46,822 bases of DNA from assembly GCA_002435955.1 (NCBI GenBank), contig DIWZ01000033.1, positions 182,683 to 229,504 of the forward strand, given 5' to 3'. This stretch comes from Pelobacter sp. UBA6093 (lineage in GTDB: Bacteria; Desulfobacterota; Desulfuromonadia; Desulfuromonadales; Syntrophotaleaceae). Both the position numbers and the translations under genes were made by a program. Below the pieces are notes generated by a model. It did no database searches and was not told the origin of the DNA. It saw only the letters and a list, made by a program, of their open reading frames with translations. Positions 7,977 to 15,616 of this stretch are shown here, one piece after another (the stretch's first letter is position 1; each line of letters starts with the position of its first letter).

Positions 7977-9448
7977 ATGGTCTGTCAAACATGCCTTTGT
8001 TGTCCGTTTTGCTGCTTTTGCCGCTGGCTGGTGCACTGGCTTGCCTGGCCTGGGGCAGGCGTGCCGCCGTGGTTGCGGTTATGCTGGAAGCTGTTGTGGC
8101 GCTGGTCTTGCAGTCGGGGAGCGCGACGCCTGCTCTGCGGTGGATACGCTTCGAAGACTGGGCCTGGATCGAACGCTTCGGAGCCAGGATTTCGTTGGGG
8201 CTCGACGGCCTTTCGCTGTTACTGGTCTGGCTGACCGTGATCCTGCTGGCGGTTGCCGTCGGCCTTTCATGGCCCCGCTATCGTCAACCCGGTTTTTACG
8301 CTTTGCTGCTGACCAGTTGTAGCGGCATTCTCGGCGTCTTTCTCGCCCAGGACCTGCTGCTGTTCTATCTGTGCTGGGAAATCATGTTGCTGCCGCTTAT
8401 CCTCTGCATTGCCCTGTGGGGTGGAGCAAGGCGCGTCGAAGCCGCGTTCAAGCTGCTGTTGTTTACCCTGGCCGGCAGCCTGCTGATGTTGTTGGCTTTT
8501 TTGGGCTTGTTTTTGCTGCATGGTCGCCAGACCGGCGACTACAGTTTTGCCCTGCAGGCCCTCGGCACCACGGTTATCCCCCCCGAACTGGCTCCTTGGA
8601 TGTTTGGCTGTCTGGCCGTGGCTTTTCTGGTCAAGGTGCCCGCTGTGCCTTTGCATGGGTGGCTGCCCGATGCTTATCAGGAAGCACCCACCGCCGTAAC
8701 GTTGCTGCTCTCCGGGGTGCTTGCCAAAGCCGGCATCTTCGGTCTGGTGCGCGTGGCGCTGCCGTTGTTTCCAGCAACCTGGAACAGCTTTTTACCTGTT
8801 CTGGGGGTCGTTGCGTTGGTGAGCATCGGGTACGGTGGCTGGCTGGCTTATGTGCAGACCGATCTTAAACGTCTGGTGGGATATATTTCCGTCGCCCATC
8901 TCGGATTTATCCTTTTGGGCCTTGCAGCCTCAAACGCCATGGCTTTGCAGGGTGCGTTGCTGCAGCTGTTCAACCACGGCATTGCCACCGCCGCCCTGTT
9001 CGTGGTGGTTGCGCTGGTGGAGCGTCGCACCGCCAGTCGCCAATTGCCGCAGTTGGGCGGTCTCTGGTCCCGTACGCCGCAACTTGGGGCCATGGTGTTG
9101 TTCTTCTCCCTGACCGCCCTGGGTCTGCCGGGCCTGAATATTTTCATAGGTGAAATCCTTATCCTGCTCGGCGCTTTCCGGGTCCAGCCATGGTGGGGTG
9201 CAGCCGGTATGCTCGGGGTGTTGCTGGCGGCCTGTTATACGCTGCGCATGGTGCAGGGGATTTTGTGGGGCGTACCCCGTGGCCCCGAAAAAATGGCCGA
9301 CATGAATCGCGGCGAGGCGCTTATACTGGCCCCTCTGACCGTGCTGGTATTGTGGTTTGGACTCTACCCGATGCCTTTTTTGACGTTACTTCGTGGTCCC
9401 GTTGAACAACTACTAACGCATATTGTCACGACAGGGGGCCTGCCATGA
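7973..9448 (+). CDS. nuoM: NADH-quinone oxidoreductase subunit M (antiporter-like)
   Basis: This is an antiporter-like proton-translocating subunit of complex I. From the ATG at 7973 it has 491 residues, close to family size. The key TM5 Glu lies in LCWEIMLLPLILCI. The blocks VKVPAVPLHGWLPDAYQEAPTAVTLLLSGVLAK and YISVAHLGFILLG are typical of NuoM. The frame is open further upstream into nuoL, but that extension reads as antisense-like, non-family sequence. The ATG at 7991 (MPLLSV) is an alternative start. The upstream Shine-Dalgarno is weak, so coupling with the bridging ORF is plausible. The stop overlaps nuoN by 4 bases. Confidence 0.93.
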   Translation: MNGLSNMPLLSVLLLLPLAGALACLAWGRRAAVVAVMLEAVVALVLQSGSATPALRWIRFEDWAWIERFGARISLGLDGLSLLLVWLTVILLAVAVGLSWPRYRQPGFYALLLTSCSGILGVFLAQDLLLFYLCWEIMLLPLILCIALWGGARRVEAAFKLLLFTLAGSLLMLLAFLGLFLLHGRQTGDYSFALQALGTTVIPPELAPWMFGCLAVAFLVKVPAVPLHGWLPDAYQEAPTAVTLLLSGVLAKAGIFGLVRVALPLFPATWNSFLPVLGVVALVSIGYGGWLAYVQTDLKRLVGYISVAHLGFILLGLAASNAMALQGALLQLFNHGIATAALFVVVALVERRTASRQLPQLGGLWSRTPQLGAMVLFFSLTALGLPGLNIFIGEILILLGAFRVQPWWGAAGMLGVLLAACYTLRMVQGILWGVPRGPEKMADMNRGEALILAPLTVLVLWFGLYPMPFLTLLRGPVEQLLTHIVTTGGLP

Positions 9449-10839
9449 CCGGGGATATGTTGTTGGCCCTGCTCCCGTTACTGGTGCTTTTCATCGGTTC
9501 CGTGTCTGTTTTATTTGTTCCGGAGCGGCAGGCACTGGTGTATGGCGTTGTCTGTGCCTTACTGGCCGCGGTCCTCGCCTGGTGGCCTTGGTTGTCGGTC
9601 GCATCCGACACGCCTTTAGTATCGAGCGGCTTTTTTGCAAGGGGTTGCTTGACCCTATGGGCCCTTCTCGGTGCAGCTACCTGTTTGCTGTCGGAGCGCT
9701 ACCGTGCAAGCCGCCAGTTTGCGGCGCCTGAATTTGCCGCGCTGGTACTGTTTTGCGTTTTTGGCATGTCGGTCCTGTCGGCCAGCACCTCGCTGGTCAG
9801 CCTGTTTCTTGGCCTGGAAGCCATGACCCTGGCGTTTTATGTTCTTATCGCTTTTGACCGGGGGAATACCACCGGTGCCGAAGCCGGCCTGAAATACCTG
9901 CTCCCCGGCTTTCTGGCCAGTGCCCTGCTGGCCTTTGGTATCGCCCTTGTGTATGCCGCTACGGGCACTTTTGTGCTTTCGGATACGGTAGCCTTGACGG
10001 TGGCCGGGGCATCCATGCATACCATTGCGCTTTTGGGCTGGACCCTGATTCTGGCCGCCATCGCTTTTAAGGCATCCCTGGCGCCCTTTCACCTCTGGAC
10101 TCCCGATGTTTATCAGGGCGCTCCCGCCCCGGTGGCAGGGCTGCTTGCCAGCGGATCCAAAGGGGCGGTTTTTGCCTTGCTGCTCGCCAGCGTCCCTCTG
10201 GCTCTTATCGCTCCGTTGCGGCCGCTCCTGGCGGTCCTGGCAGCTCTGTCCATGATCGTCGGTACCTTTGCCGCACTGCCCCAAACCAACCTCAAGCGCA
10301 TGCTGGCTTACTCCTCCGTGGTGCATATGGGCTATATGGTGCTGGCGGTACTGACGGGGCACCAGGTCGGCTTTGAAGCCGGAATGTTCTACCTGGTCAG
10401 TTACGGTGCCGCAACCGTGGCGGCTTTTGGTCTGGTCGCTTCCCTGTCCGGCCCCAGCGGTGAGCCACAGAACTACGCCGCCCTGGAAGGGTTGGCGGCC
10501 AGATCGCCGTGGCGTGCCGCCCTGCTCACCATGCTGCTACTGTCCCTGGCCGGTTTTCCACCACTGGCAGGTTTTATGGGCAAGTTTGTCCTTTTCAGCG
10601 CGGCACTGGATGCCGGTTATGTGTGGCTGGTGGTACTGGCCTTATTTTCTTCCCTCGTTTCCTGCTATTATTATCTGAGGCCGGTAATGCGACTGTTTCG
10701 CTCCGGTCAAACCGCTGCCGACCACGGACCCGCTAACGGTGGTGAGCGGCTGGTGCTCGGGTTGTGCGGCATTATTTTGGTGATCGCAGGAATTTACCCC
10801 GGTCCGATTTTGCGGATGATTGCAGCCATTGTGCCCTGA
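9445..10839 (+). CDS. nuoN: NADH-quinone oxidoreductase subunit N (antiporter-like)
   Basis: This is the third antiporter-like subunit and the last gene of the nuo run. It has 464 residues, slightly shorter than the E. coli protein (485). The TM5 Glu is in LFLGLEAMTLAFYVLIAFDR. The block FKASLAPFHLWTPDVYQGAPAPVAGLLASGSK and LAYSSVVHMGYMVLA confirm the subunit. It starts in the ATGA overlapping the nuoM stop, and the next gene starts 18 bases after its own stop, probably on the same transcript. Confidence 0.95.
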   Translation: MTGDMLLALLPLLVLFIGSVSVLFVPERQALVYGVVCALLAAVLAWWPWLSVASDTPLVSSGFFARGCLTLWALLGAATCLLSERYRASRQFAAPEFAALVLFCVFGMSVLSASTSLVSLFLGLEAMTLAFYVLIAFDRGNTTGAEAGLKYLLPGFLASALLAFGIALVYAATGTFVLSDTVALTVAGASMHTIALLGWTLILAAIAFKASLAPFHLWTPDVYQGAPAPVAGLLASGSKGAVFALLLASVPLALIAPLRPLLAVLAALSMIVGTFAALPQTNLKRMLAYSSVVHMGYMVLAVLTGHQVGFEAGMFYLVSYGAATVAAFGLVASLSGPSGEPQNYAALEGLAARSPWRAALLTMLLLSLAGFPPLAGFMGKFVLFSAALDAGYVWLVVLALFSSLVSCYYYLRPVMRLFRSGQTAADHGPANGGERLVLGLCGIILVIAGIYPGPILRMIAAIVP

Positions 10840-10857
10840 TCCGGCATGGGAGAGATC

Positions 10858-11262
10858 ATGAGCGTTTCCGAGCGTATTGCGCAGTTCCTGTCGGCCGAAG
10901 GTTTTGCTGTGGCCGGTGCTTCGACCAATCGTGATAAATACGGCAACAAGGTTCTTCGTTGCTATATGCAACAGGGCAAGCGGGTCATCCCCATCAATCC
11001 GCACGCCCCCGCCGTGGAAGGGCTGGCCAGCGTGGCCAGCATCTCGGACTTGCCGGACGATGTTCAAAGCCTTTCCATCATCACCCCTCCCGCCATCACC
11101 GAGCAGGTTGTCGAGGCGGCCATCGCCAAAGGCATCCGCAATGTCTGGATGCAACCCGGCGCGCAAAGTGCCAAAGCCATGGCCCGTTGCGAGGAGGCCG
11201 GCATCAACCTGATCGCCGACGGCAGCTGCCTGTTGGTGGTGCTCGGCTATCACGACGCCTGA
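10858..11262 (+). CDS. CoA-binding domain protein (YccU-type)
   Basis: This is a 134-residue single-domain Rossmann-fold protein of the CoA_binding family (YccU-like), whose cellular role is unclear. The fold signatures are FAVAGASTNRDKYGNKVLRCY at the N-terminus, KRVIPINPHAP, LSIITPPAITEQVVEAAIAKG and NVWMQPGAQS. I chose the ATG at 10858 because GGGAGAG lies about 5 bases upstream; a second in-frame ATG at 10846 would add four residues. It follows nuoN by 18 bases and precedes a terminator, so it is probably the last gene of the complex I transcript. Confidence 0.85.
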   Translation: MSVSERIAQFLSAEGFAVAGASTNRDKYGNKVLRCYMQQGKRVIPINPHAPAVEGLASVASISDLPDDVQSLSIITPPAITEQVVEAAIAKGIRNVWMQPGAQSAKAMARCEEAGINLIADGSCLLVVLGYHDA

Positions 11263-11294
11263 CACAGAGTGTTCTCACAATCCCTCCAAAATGA

Positions 11295-11328
11295 GAAAAG
11301 CCCGACTTTTCGCCAAGGCGGGCTTTTC
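11295..11328 (+). terminator. Intrinsic terminator closing the nuo block
   Basis: A perfect 10-bp stem (GAAAAGCCCG at 11295-11304 and CGGGCTTTTC at 11319-11328) encloses a 14-base loop, 32 bases after the preceding stop codon. The T-rich part lies within the stem, so activity in both directions is possible. Confidence 0.75.
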
Positions 11329-11361
11329 GTGTCTGATGGGTGGTGATTTGTCGGAAATATG

Positions 11362-11434
11362 GAGAGTGTCCCTCTTTTCTTCTATGCAAAAGGCCCTAAA
11401 ACTAGCGCCATTCGAGAGTGTCCCTCTTTTCTTC
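11362..11434. repeat. Pair of 21-bp direct repeats at the left edge of the accessory island
   Basis: The same 21 bases beginning GAGAGTGTCCCTC and ending TTTTCTTC occur at 11362-11382 and 11414-11434, 52 bases apart. A partial third copy (CCCTCTTTTCTTC) follows immediately from 11434. The segment 11340-11560 has no convincing gene. The repeats sit between the nuo-block terminator and the first gene of an accessory region, where a boundary of acquired DNA would be expected; that reading is inference. Confidence 0.6.
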
Positions 11435-11562
11435 CCTCTTTTCTTCTCATTTCTTCAGTGGAATCGCCTAGAAGGCATGCTCACAGCCCGCAAAGTAGGC
11501 CGACGAGCGCCGCGTGCTTCGATAACCGTCGCTTTGGGCGCACCCTTCGTCGCACTTGACGC

Positions 11563-12174
11563 TCAATCGTTAGGATCGGGGGCGACCCCGGTGAGGCCTT
11601 TGATCAACACGCCCCACGCGTCAGGGCCGAGATCCGCCGCGTTGGCTTCATCGGCGTCTAGGTGCATATCGAGCACGTAGCTCTCTTTGACCCGTACGAG
11701 CACGTCATCAAAAATGATCCCACGCTTGCCGCCAACACGCACCATTACCCATTGCCTATCTTCGACACCCAAGCGCTCTGCATCGGCCGGGGTCATGTGG
11801 ATATGCCGTGCCGCCTGAATCACACCTTTTTGAAGCTCCACGACGCCTTCAGGGCCCTCGAGACGAATACCAGGCGTACCCTCGATCTTGCCCGAAGCGC
11901 GGATCGGCGCCTCGACACCGAGCTTGAACTCGTCGGTGCGCGATATTTCAAGCTGCGTCTCTTGGCGCTCGGGGCCAAGGACGCGTACGCGCTCGATACG
12001 ACCTTTGGGCCCGCAGATGTTGACCGTCTCTTCGCAGGCGAATTGTCCGGGTTGACTTAACGCCTTGGCGGGTGTGAGCTGATGGCCAGCACCAAAAAGT
12101 GCCTCGACATCTTGGTGGCAGAGATGAACATGGCGCATGCTGGCGCTGATGGGGATGCGGATTTCTTCACTCAT
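11563..12174 (-). CDS. pduL: Phosphate propanoyltransferase (PduL-type phosphotransacylase)
   Basis: This predicted enzyme transfers an acyl group between CoA and phosphate (acetyl- or propanoyl-CoA to the acyl phosphate), the step before ATP formation by acetate/propionate kinase. It has 203 residues, about family length. The two tandem PduL half-domains show the metal-binding His motifs: RHVHLCHQDVEALFG near the N-terminus, RHIHMTPADAERLGV in the middle, and LDMHLDADEANAA near the C-terminus. I chose the ATG at 12174 because GGAGAAAGG lies 7 bases upstream; the longer open frame to 12366 has no family similarity. No microcompartment shell gene is nearby and no encapsulation peptide precedes the domain, so it is probably a free cytosolic enzyme. 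Confidence 0.88.
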   Translation of the reverse strand: MSEEIRIPISASMRHVHLCHQDVEALFGAGHQLTPAKALSQPGQFACEETVNICGPKGRIERVRVLGPERQETQLEISRTDEFKLGVEAPIRASGKIEGTPGIRLEGPEGVVELQKGVIQAARHIHMTPADAERLGVEDRQWVMVRVGGKRGIIFDDVLVRVKESYVLDMHLDADEANAADLGPDAWGVLIKGLTGVAPDPND

Positions 12175-12362
12175 CGATAGACCTTTCTCCAAGCTTCGCA
12201 AAAGGTGAGGTGATAGGAAATTGCTTTCCAAGGGCAGCGGTTGCTTGTTCCAAAGTTTTGAACGTAACGGCAGTGTTCTGCGGGTCAAGAAGTCGGTCGA
12301 AATGGCGGCCAAAATGCACGGGCGCTTAGCCAGAAAATGCATCAGCTGACTCCATCCGCGGT

Positions 12363-13442
12363 TCACGGCTTTTCCTCCCTCATTCCCTCGTCGATCTTCT
12401 CCTGAGCCTCCTTCTGGTCCTCCGGGCCGGCTTCGAGTTCCTTCTGCTCCTTTTTTTTCTCGGGCTCAAAGCTCAGAGCCGCAAGGATGGGGAAATGATC
12501 GGATCCGAAAGCAGGCAGAACCTTCAACTCAACAAGTCTGAAATGATCCGAATGGAAGACGTGGTCGAGAGGCCAGCGCAGGATAGGGTACTCCGCATGG
12601 AAGGTACTGAAGCGTCCGCGCCCGATTCGAGGGTCGAGAAGTCCGCTGATTTTTTGAAAAAGGCGCGTGGTGTAGGACCAGGCAACGTCATTAAGGTCGC
12701 CAGCGACGATCACGGGGCGCCGAAGGTCCCGCACGGCCCGTCCGACCAGAAGGAGTTCTGCATCCCGGGGGGTCGATGATTCGCTCTCCGCAGGGGTGGG
12801 GGGCTCGGGATGCAGACCCCAGAAATCGAGACGATCTCCAGAATGGAGACGGAACTGCACCCGGAACGAAGGAACATCCTTCCGGATTAGAAAGTGGATC
12901 TCGCTTTCGAGAAATTCAAGGCGGGAGTACAGGAGCATGCCATAGGTGTTGTCCTGCGGCTGCTTGAGGGTATGGGTAAACTCTTTCTCCAAGGGGCGCA
13001 GGCGCTCTTCCCACCACCGGTCGGCCTCAAGCACGAGAACAATATCGGGCTTCTCTTCCGCGATGATCTTGCGAAGACCGTCAGCGCTGCGGTTGGTCAT
13101 CAGTACGTTGGCCACGAGCAGGCGCAGCGTCTGTTCGTTATCGCCGCGGGAGCTAGCGAGGACCTCCTCTTTGGAAAAGACGGTATAGGGGAAGATGCAC
13201 CATCCCTGGTAGGCGATGGAGGCCGACAAAAGGAGGAGAAAAGCAATTTCCGCGATTAGACGAAGGTGGGAGACGAGGGCGTAGAGTGCAAGAACGGCGG
13301 CACCGAGGAAAAGGATCTGGACCCGGGGAAAATCGAAGATCCGCACCCACCACGCCTCCGCACGCAGCAGGGGCAGGGCGGTCGCCAAGACGACCACCGC
13401 GCCCAGAAAAAGGAGAATCGCCTTGCCGACTGTTGGAAGCAT
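12363..13442 (-). CDS. Membrane-anchored endonuclease/exonuclease/phosphatase family protein
   Basis: This 359-residue protein has three hydrophobic N-terminal segments (about residues 7-24, 40-57 and 63-82) and then an EEP-fold domain. Visible motifs are LRLLVANVLMTN, KPDIVLVLEADRWW (catalytic Glu), VIVAGDLNDVAWS (the GDLND metal site), LDHVFHSD and the terminal GSDHFPILA (His/Asp pair). This layout matches the membrane-linked EEP proteins of bacteria, whose substrates (nucleic acid, phosphoester or phospholipid) cannot be told from sequence. The C-terminus is a charged Glu/Lys-rich tail of about 40 residues. A GAGG site precedes the ATG. It lies in the same direction as pduL, with a 188-base gap between them. 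Confidence 0.82.
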   Translation of the reverse strand: MLPTVGKAILLFLGAVVVLATALPLLRAEAWWVRIFDFPRVQILFLGAAVLALYALVSHLRLIAEIAFLLLLSASIAYQGWCIFPYTVFSKEEVLASSRGDNEQTLRLLVANVLMTNRSADGLRKIIAEEKPDIVLVLEADRWWEERLRPLEKEFTHTLKQPQDNTYGMLLYSRLEFLESEIHFLIRKDVPSFRVQFRLHSGDRLDFWGLHPEPPTPAESESSTPRDAELLLVGRAVRDLRRPVIVAGDLNDVAWSYTTRLFQKISGLLDPRIGRGRFSTFHAEYPILRWPLDHVFHSDHFRLVELKVLPAFGSDHFPILAALSFEPEKKKEQKELEAGPEDQKEAQEKIDEGMREEKP

Positions 13443-13630
13443 GGGATGACCTCAAAAGCGGGAGACTATCATTATCCTACCGTATTCCTGCCGGTGCGAA
13501 AGTGGGAAGAACCGAAAAGCCCTTTCAGCATTGAAGAGGCGTTCGCAAGGGATATCTTGGTTGAGCACGATTGCCAGCGGCCCGCTCAGAAGGGAACATC
13601 GCGGATAAATAGAAAAAAGCGAGCCCGACC

Positions 13631-13855
13631 ATGAGTCAAGACCCGGAAGTGACCAGTCTGGAACAACTCATCCAGCAGATGGCCGATGCCTCGCAGAAGA
13701 CCAAGGTCATGTTCATCCACGATTTCCCCGACCAGTTCCTCCAGCAAGGTCCTATGCGAAGCACAGCGAAGCAGCGCCAGAGCAATGGTACAATTTTGTG
13801 GTACGTTAATAGGGAAATGTCGGCCGAGCCGATGCCGCTGAGATCGTATAGTTGA
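13631..13855 (+). CDS. Uncertain short hypothetical protein, possibly a gene fragment
   Basis: This is a 74-codon frame that I do not recognise. The first 45 residues look protein-like (MSQDPEVTSLEQLIQQMADA, then a hydrophobic patch KVMFIHDF). The C-terminal 30 residues look random, as though the original frame was interrupted near 13760. The ribosome binding site is poor, and an opposing frame also covers the interval. It may be the 5' end of a broken gene in the accessory island. Confidence 0.3.
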   Translation: MSQDPEVTSLEQLIQQMADASQKTKVMFIHDFPDQFLQQGPMRSTAKQRQSNGTILWYVNREMSAEPMPLRSYS

Positions 13856-13893
13856 CTTCGACATCGAGTGGCCCATCTTAATGGAGAAGTGAA

Positions 13894-14379
13894 ATGGTCA
13901 AGCCAGCAAAGAACACGATTTGCCTTTGGTACGATGGCGACGCCGAGGACGCGGCGCGTTTTTACGCCAAAACCTTTCCCAATTCGTCCGTCGACTCGGT
14001 ACACCGGGCCCCGGGAGACTTCCCGTCAGGGAAGAAAGGGGATGTGTTGACGGTTTGGTTCACTTTGATGGGCCTTCCCTGCCTCGGGCTCAACGGCGGT
14101 CCCGCGTTCAAGCACAACGAAGCATTCTCCTTTCAGGTCGCAACCGCTGACCAGACCGAAACCGATCGTTACTGGAACGCGATCGTCAACAACGATGGCC
14201 AAGAGAATGCGTGCGGCTGGTGCAAAGATAAATGGGGTGTATCCTGGCAGATTACGCCGATCGCCCTGACAAAAGCGATCACCGGTTCTGATACGGCTGC
14301 TGCCAAGCGTGTGTTCGATGCGATGATGCAGATGAGAAAGATTGACATTGCTGGGATCGAGGCGGCGCGTCGCGGTTGA
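13894..14379 (+). CDS. VOC-superfamily protein, PhnB / 3-demethylubiquinone-9 methyltransferase-like
   Basis: This 161-residue protein is of the vicinal-oxygen-chelate fold family often annotated PhnB or '3-demethylubiquinone-9 3-methyltransferase'; that enzymatic name is not supported by experiment for this clade. Family blocks are ICLWYDGDAEDAARFYAKTFP at the N-terminus, LPCLGLNGGPAFKHNEAFSF, NNDGQENACGWCKDKWGVSWQI and the C-terminal helix DAMMQMRKIDIAGIEAA. GGAG lies about 7 bases before the ATG. It stands alone on the plus strand within the accessory island, just upstream of a recombinase remnant. A small-molecule-binding or resistance-type role is possible but unproven. Confidence 0.82.
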   Translation: MVKPAKNTICLWYDGDAEDAARFYAKTFPNSSVDSVHRAPGDFPSGKKGDVLTVWFTLMGLPCLGLNGGPAFKHNEAFSFQVATADQTETDRYWNAIVNNDGQENACGWCKDKWGVSWQITPIALTKAITGSDTAAAKRVFDAMMQMRKIDIAGIEAARRG

Positions 14380-14550
14380 GGCCACTTCTTGGACGCGTGC
14401 ACCTCGAGCGCGCTAAGAAAACAAGACGGGCGGGCCCGAACCCACTCGCTCGTGAACCTGGCAGGCCATCCGTTTATCGGTTTTTTGCTAAGAGCCTCCT
14501 GGTTGCATTGTGCCAGAAATCTCTACTTTTGACATGTCTATGTTCTAGGT

Positions 14551-14777
14551 AAGCTTACGCAGAAACTAGAGAGTAAGAACGTGGACCTCGTGGTTTTGGA
14601 CCAGGGGATTGACACCAGACCATGTATGACCGACTACAATTCAACATACTCGCCGTCATCGGGGAGTACGAGCGGGAGTTGATCTGGGAACGTTCCATGG
14701 AGGGTCGAGAAAAAGCCATTTCTCAATGCATGGGGCGAAATTTTGAAGGGCTGGTAGAAGAGGGCCGCTCTCTTTGA
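14551..14777 (+). pseudogene. Remnant of a serine recombinase (resolvase/invertase), frameshifted
   Basis: Two adjacent frames together read like the centre of a serine recombinase catalytic domain. The first frame (14551-14628) gives KLTQKLESKNVDLVVLDQGIDT. After a one-base loss around 14616-14630, the second frame (14631-14777) gives RLQFNILAVIGEYERELIWERSMEGREKAI. In intact relatives the two halves are joined by about five residues of the type STPTG; here 14 bases occupy that place instead of 15. An in-frame stop lies 21 bases upstream, and the N-terminal Ser region and the DNA-binding part are missing. It is therefore a decayed fragment and marks past mobility. Confidence 0.8.
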
Positions 14778-14901
14778 ACTTTGTAGTTCATCAACTTCTT
14801 TGCCCAGGGCGCCACTTTTTTAGAGATCATGACTGTAAAACCTTTCCGGTTCCATTATACCCGACATTATCGTGAATGGTTTTCAGGCTTCTCCCTCGCT
14901 C

Positions 14902-15297
14902 TCAGGGTAAATCGGGAAATGGACTGACGATTTTCCAGTCCTTCCCCTGGTATGCCCATTCCAGGCGGACTTTCATACTTTTCAGGGTATTGGAGGGCAG
15001 GCGGTAATAGTCGATGCTCGCCCAGGAAACGGCCCGCTCCTGTAGCTCGCCTTCGAACTCCACCTGTTCCGGACGGATTTCAAGTACGCGGATATCCCCT
15101 CGTTCGGGAAACTTGTCCTGGAAGTCCTGGCGGTACTCGCTGTCCAGGAAACTGGCGGCACTGCCGTAATCCTGCCAGACCAGGCGCATGGCGAATTCCT
15201 TGTGACTGTCGCCAAAGGAGTCGGCAGGTTTCGATGTGAGAGCCGGCGAACAGGCCGCTGTCCACAAAACCAGCAAAAGAAGGTATACTCGTTTCAT
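14902..15297 (-). CDS. Small lipoprotein of unknown function
   Basis: I do not recognise the mature domain. The first 19 residues form a lipoprotein signal: MKRV, a hydrophobic core LLLLVLW, then a lipobox ending TAAC, so the Cys near residue 17 would be lipidated. The mature part (about 115 residues) mixes alpha and beta character and is rich in Asp, Glu and aromatic residues (KVRLEWAYQGKDWKIV at the end), like small NTF2-like or DUF4878-type lipoproteins. I chose the ATG at 15297 because the signal peptide starts there; the frame is open 54 bases further. It is divergent from the glutaredoxin gene, with 62 bases shared between the starts. Confidence 0.7.
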   Translation of the reverse strand: MKRVYLLLLVLWTAACSPALTSKPADSFGDSHKEFAMRLVWQDYGSAASFLDSEYRQDFQDKFPERGDIRVLEIRPEQVEFEGELQERAVSWASIDYYRLPSNTLKSMKVRLEWAYQGKDWKIVSPFPDLP

Positions 15298-15359
15298 AGT
15301 TTCCCCGTATTGAACCATGTATTCAACCATCCAGTATTTCAGAGAAGCCACGTGCCGCT

Positions 15360-15614
15360 ATGAAAAAAATTGAAATTTATACCAAAAGCTATTGTTCGTA
15401 TTGCCAGCGCGCCAAAGAGTTGCTGCGTCAAAAGGGCGTCAGCTTCATCGAATACGATGTCACCGAAGATTCCCTCAAGGAACAGGAGATGCGCGAGCGT
15501 TCCGGGCGGATGACGGTGCCGGAAATTTTCATCGATGATGCCCTGGTAGGCGGATGTGACAACCTGTTCGCCCTCGATAAGCAAGGCTCACTGGATCGTA
15601 TGCTGGAGGACTGA
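15360..15614 (+). CDS. grxC: Glutaredoxin (GrxC type)
   Basis: This is an 84-residue dithiol glutaredoxin that reduces disulfides or glutathione-mixed disulfides in the cytoplasm. The N-terminal strand MKKIEIYTKSYC is followed by the active site CSYC (residues 12-15). The cis-Pro motif MTVPEIFID and the GSH-binding GGCDNLFALDKQG complete the fold. The spare CxxC-free C-terminus and the length match bacterial Grx3. Its stop is only two bases from the convergent stop of the methyltransferase gene, so the two transcripts must overlap at their 3' ends. Confidence 0.92.
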   Translation: MKKIEIYTKSYCSYCQRAKELLRQKGVSFIEYDVTEDSLKEQEMRERSGRMTVPEIFIDDALVGGCDNLFALDKQGSLDRMLED

Positions 15615-15616
15615 TC

